Under the pieces are notes generated by a model. The model was given only the letters and a program-made list of their open reading frames with translations, was not told where the DNA came from and did no database searches. From contig DFBC01000012.1 of assembly GCA_002367235.1 (NCBI GenBank), positions 1 to 8,078 of the forward strand: a stretch of 8,078 bases of DNA. The letters run 5' to 3'. Made by a program: the position numbers and the translations under genes. The stretch comes from Cellvibrionales bacterium UBA3090 (GTDB lineage Bacteria > Pseudomonadota > Gammaproteobacteria > Pseudomonadales > Porticoccaceae). How positions within the stretch are numbered: position 1 is the first letter of the stretch; every line of letters begins with the position of its first letter. Shown here one piece after another: positions 6,384 through 8,078 of this stretch.

Positions 6384-6485
6384 GCGCGCCTGACGTTATG
6401 TCAATAATAAGAATTTTTGTTGTGGGGTGGGTAGTCGTAGCCGGGCAGCAGGATACTTTCTAAGAAACAGGAGAGAATACATATC

Positions 6486-6722
6486 ATGAGCAGCATCGAA
6501 GAACGCGTAGCTAAAATGGTTGCTGAACAACTAGGTGTTAAAGAAGATGACGTTAAAGCATCATCTTCTTTCGTTGAAGATCTGGGTGCAGATTCACTGG
6601 ACACCGTTGAGCTGATTATGGCTTTGGAAGAGGAATTCGATACTGAAATTCCTGATGAAGAAGCTGAGAAAATCGCCACTGTTCAGAATGCCATTGATTA
6701 CATCAATGCTAACCTCGGCTAA
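6486..6722 (+). CDS. acpP: Acyl carrier protein
   Basis: ACP carries growing acyl chains on a 4'-phosphopantetheine arm through fatty acid synthesis and delivers them to PlsX and other acyltransferases. The 78-residue, very acidic product begins MSSIEERVAKMVAEQLGV and has the attachment motif GADSLDTVEL. Ser37 (Ser36 after Met removal) is the modified residue. The helix II recognition region ELIMALEEEF is intact, and the C terminus (IDYINANLG) is standard. The length equals that of E. coli ACP. AGGAG (6469-6473) lies 12 bases before the ATG, slightly long. The gene has its own promoter and is closed by a strong terminator, which would let it form a short monocistronic mRNA. It follows fabG as usual, but no fabF follows it. 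Confidence 0.98.
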   Translation: MSSIEERVAKMVAEQLGVKEDDVKASSSFVEDLGADSLDTVELIMALEEEFDTEIPDEEAEKIATVQNAIDYINANLG

Positions 6723-6744
6723 TTGCTGCTAGGTTGTTGAATTG

Positions 6745-6775
6745 AAAAAGCCGCTCATATTGAGCGGCTTTTTTT
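6745..6775 (+). terminator. Strong intrinsic terminator after acpP
   Basis: A perfect stem of AAAAAGCCGCTCA (6745-6757) and TGAGCGGCTTTTT (6761-6773) with a three-base loop continues into a run of seven T (6769-6775). The hairpin begins 22 bases after the acpP stop. The A tract on the left arm makes it partly usable in the reverse direction, but no reverse gene is close. It separates the fab-acpP transcript from pabC-mltG. Confidence 0.93.
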
Positions 6776-6850
6776 ATGTCTGAGCTTTTTATGCCTGCAC
6801 TTTTACCCCCATATTTGGTTTAATCCTGCGTCATGATAGATAGGGAACAC

Positions 6851-7675
6851 ATGTACTATTTGAATGGCGAGTTTCAGGGGAAGGTTTCGGTTATAGATCG
6901 TGGTCTTGCCTATGGGCATGGGCTATTTGAGACGATTCGCCTGTCCGCTGGCGATCTTCCTCTCTGGAATTACCACTGTGTTCGATTAAAAAATGGTGCT
7001 GCCCGTTTGGGACTGGTCATTAACGAGACGTTGTTAGAGCAGTTTCGTGATCAACTGCTGGATACTTGCCCTAAGGACGGGGTTATTAAAATCATCGTCA
7101 CGGCGGGAAGTGGTGGCAGAGGATATCGTAGCGACAGTGATCTCATGTCAAATTACTTATTTCAGTGGTTTCCATTGCCCAATAACCCGTCTGCCAACAG
7201 TGAGCGGGGTATATCTCTTAAGCTATGCGACTACGCGCTATCAAGTACGCCTAAATTGGCTGGAATTAAGCACCTTAATCGGTTGGAACAGGTTCTTGCC
7301 CGGGCCGAGTGGGAAAATGAGTACACTGAAGGCTTAATGCTTGATCAGCAAGGTAATGTGATTGAGGGGGTGAGTAGCAATCTTTTCTGTTGTCAGGATG
7401 GGCACTGGCTGACCCCTTCTTTGGATCAATGTGGTGTGGCTGGGGTTATGCGCCAGTACTTGTTAGATGAGCTGTTTCCTAGCCTATCCATAGCTGTTTC
7501 TGAAGTAAATATGTCATTTGATGAGTTGTTGCTAATGGAGCAGTTGTTTGTTTGTAATTCGGTCGTTGGCATTTGGCCTGTAGTCGCTATTGAGAATTAT
7601 GCGACCTGGGCTCTCGGGGAAGAAACCACTCATATTCAGAACCAGTTACGACAGGCATTGCCGTGTTACGCCTGA
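6851..7675 (+). CDS. pabC: Aminodeoxychorismate lyase PabC
   Basis: PabC is a PLP enzyme that splits 4-amino-4-deoxychorismate into p-aminobenzoate and pyruvate for folate synthesis. The 274-residue product is a fold-type IV PLP protein. It has SVIDRGLAYGHGLFETIRL near the N terminus, the PLP lysine Lys140 in AGIKHLNRLEQVLAR, and EGVSSN with Glu172. The length matches E. coli PabC (269). Branched-chain or D-amino acid aminotransferases share the fold, but the location before mltG points to PabC. ATG 6833 is six codons upstream. ATG 6851 is preferred because AGGGA (6842-6846) precedes it and family members begin at this point. No clear promoter is visible in the 75 bp after the acpP terminator; TTTAAT at 6819-6824 is the only weak -10. 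Confidence 0.9.
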   Translation: MYYLNGEFQGKVSVIDRGLAYGHGLFETIRLSAGDLPLWNYHCVRLKNGAARLGLVINETLLEQFRDQLLDTCPKDGVIKIIVTAGSGGRGYRSDSDLMSNYLFQWFPLPNNPSANSERGISLKLCDYALSSTPKLAGIKHLNRLEQVLARAEWENEYTEGLMLDQQGNVIEGVSSNLFCCQDGHWLTPSLDQCGVAGVMRQYLLDELFPSLSIAVSEVNMSFDELLLMEQLFVCNSVVGIWPVVAIENYATWALGEETTHIQNQLRQALPCYA

Positions 7676-8078
7676 TAGCAAAGTGGCTGTTATCGGGTGT
7701 CCTGGTGTTAGTTCTGGGCATTGCTTCAGGTTATTGGTTAATCAACGAGTATATGGATACTCCATTGCCTGGGAATAGCGCTCCTCAGGTCATCCTAGTG
7801 CCAAAAGGCAGTAGCTTGTCAAAGCTGGCTCAACAGCTGGCTCAACAAGGTTTGCTTAAGTGCCCCGAAATGTTTATCGCATATTCACGTCTGACGCATC
7901 AAACGAATATTAGGGTAGGGGAGTACCAGCTTAATCCGGGGGATACCCCGAGAATGTTCCTTGAGCGCTTGATAGCTGGGCAAGTGATATTTTATCAGGT
8001 GACATTTCCCGAAGGACTGAATATCAGGGAGTGGTTGTCCCTTCTAAAAGCAGAAACCAAACTATTACAGCGGCTTGA
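7663..8078 (+). CDS. mltG: Endolytic murein transglycosylase MltG (5' part)
   Basis: MltG (YceG) is an inner-membrane lytic transglycosylase that cuts nascent glycan strands and is thought to set their length. The gene runs off the right edge, leaving 138 codons of an expected 330-350. Visible features are a short cytoplasmic start (MLRLIAKW), a transmembrane helix at about 8-27, and a LysM-like segment at about 44-66 (VILVPKGSSLSKLAQQLAQQ). The family stretches GEYQLNPGDTPRMFLERLIAG and VTFPEGLNIREWL follow. The catalytic glutamate lies beyond the window. The GTG start lies 13 bp inside pabC in another frame with a weak AGG (7653-7655), so translation is probably coupled to pabC. The pabC-mltG pair is conserved in gammaproteobacteria. 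Confidence 0.92.
   Translation, partial: MLRLIAKWLLSGVLVLVLGIASGYWLINEYMDTPLPGNSAPQVILVPKGSSLSKLAQQLAQQGLLKCPEMFIAYSRLTHQTNIRVGEYQLNPGDTPRMFLERLIAGQVIFYQVTFPEGLNIREWLSLLKAETKLLQRL
7824..7847 (+). repeat. Perfect 12-bp tandem duplication within mltG
   Basis: GCTGGCTCAACA occurs twice head to tail (7824-7835 and 7836-7847) without mismatch. It lies in frame and encodes two LAQQ units of an amphipathic helix in the LysM-like segment. The protein length around it looks normal for the family. Confidence 0.9.

Noticed and set aside
6401..6679. Serine-rich reverse-strand frame opposite acpP
   Set aside because: It is antisense to the acidic acpP coding sequence. The Ser-rich composition is the mirror of GAA/GAT/GCT-rich codons, so it is a shadow and not a gene.
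6776..6850. Search for a fabF remnant or hidden small gene between the acpP terminator and pabC
   Set aside because: The stretch is too short, AT-rich, and has no conserved FabF segment or good ribosome site other than that of pabC.

Overview
This window is a conserved housekeeping locus from a gammaproteobacterium. It carries 23S rRNA modification, ribosomal protein L32, fatty acid and phospholipid precursor synthesis, folate (PABA) synthesis and peptidoglycan processing. The gene order is rluC - HAD phosphatase - maf/yceF (reverse) - yceD - rpmF - plsX - fabD - fabG - acpP - pabC - mltG. It matches the yceF-yceD-rpmF-plsX-fab-acpP-pabC-mltG neighbourhood of Escherichia and Pseudomonas. fabH is absent between plsX and fabD, as in Pseudomonas. 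Together with the HAD gene after rluC, this suggests a Pseudomonas-, Cellvibrio- or Spongiibacter-like lineage rather than an enteric one. The genus cannot be fixed from the sequence alone.

Positions 1-409 hold no convincing gene. On the reverse strand there is a plausible sigma-70 promoter whose transcript would run leftwards out of the window for more than 250 nt. Because rne (RNase E) lies divergent to rluC in related genomes and has a long autoregulatory leader, this stretch is probably the rne 5' leader. Positions 410-2008 encode RluC and a HAD phosphatase three bases apart on the plus strand. They converge on maf/yceF, which is on the minus strand.

The intergenic region 2624-2781 holds two divergent promoters. 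One is for maf (perfect TATAAT, weak -35). The other, for yceD, is almost perfect (TTGACA, 17 bp, TATTAT) and sits so close to the yceD ATG that the mRNA is predicted to be nearly leaderless. From yceD to acpP all genes are on the plus strand with short gaps or overlaps: yceD-rpmF-plsX-fabD-fabG. acpP follows, with its own promoter, an AT-rich UP-like element, a leader of about 95 nt and a strong intrinsic terminator. The yceD and acpP promoters share an identical TGCGCGCCT sequence in the discriminator, which suggests common growth-rate or stringent control.

Functionally, PlsX, FabD, FabG and ACP supply acyl chains for phospholipids, and RluC, YceD and L32 serve the large ribosomal subunit. 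The locus therefore links ribosome and membrane production. After the acpP terminator, pabC and the start of mltG follow directly. fabF, normally between acpP and pabC, is missing. No exotic system (CRISPR, phage, IS, toxin-antitoxin) is visible. The points of interest are regulatory architecture and gene-content differences in an otherwise standard locus.
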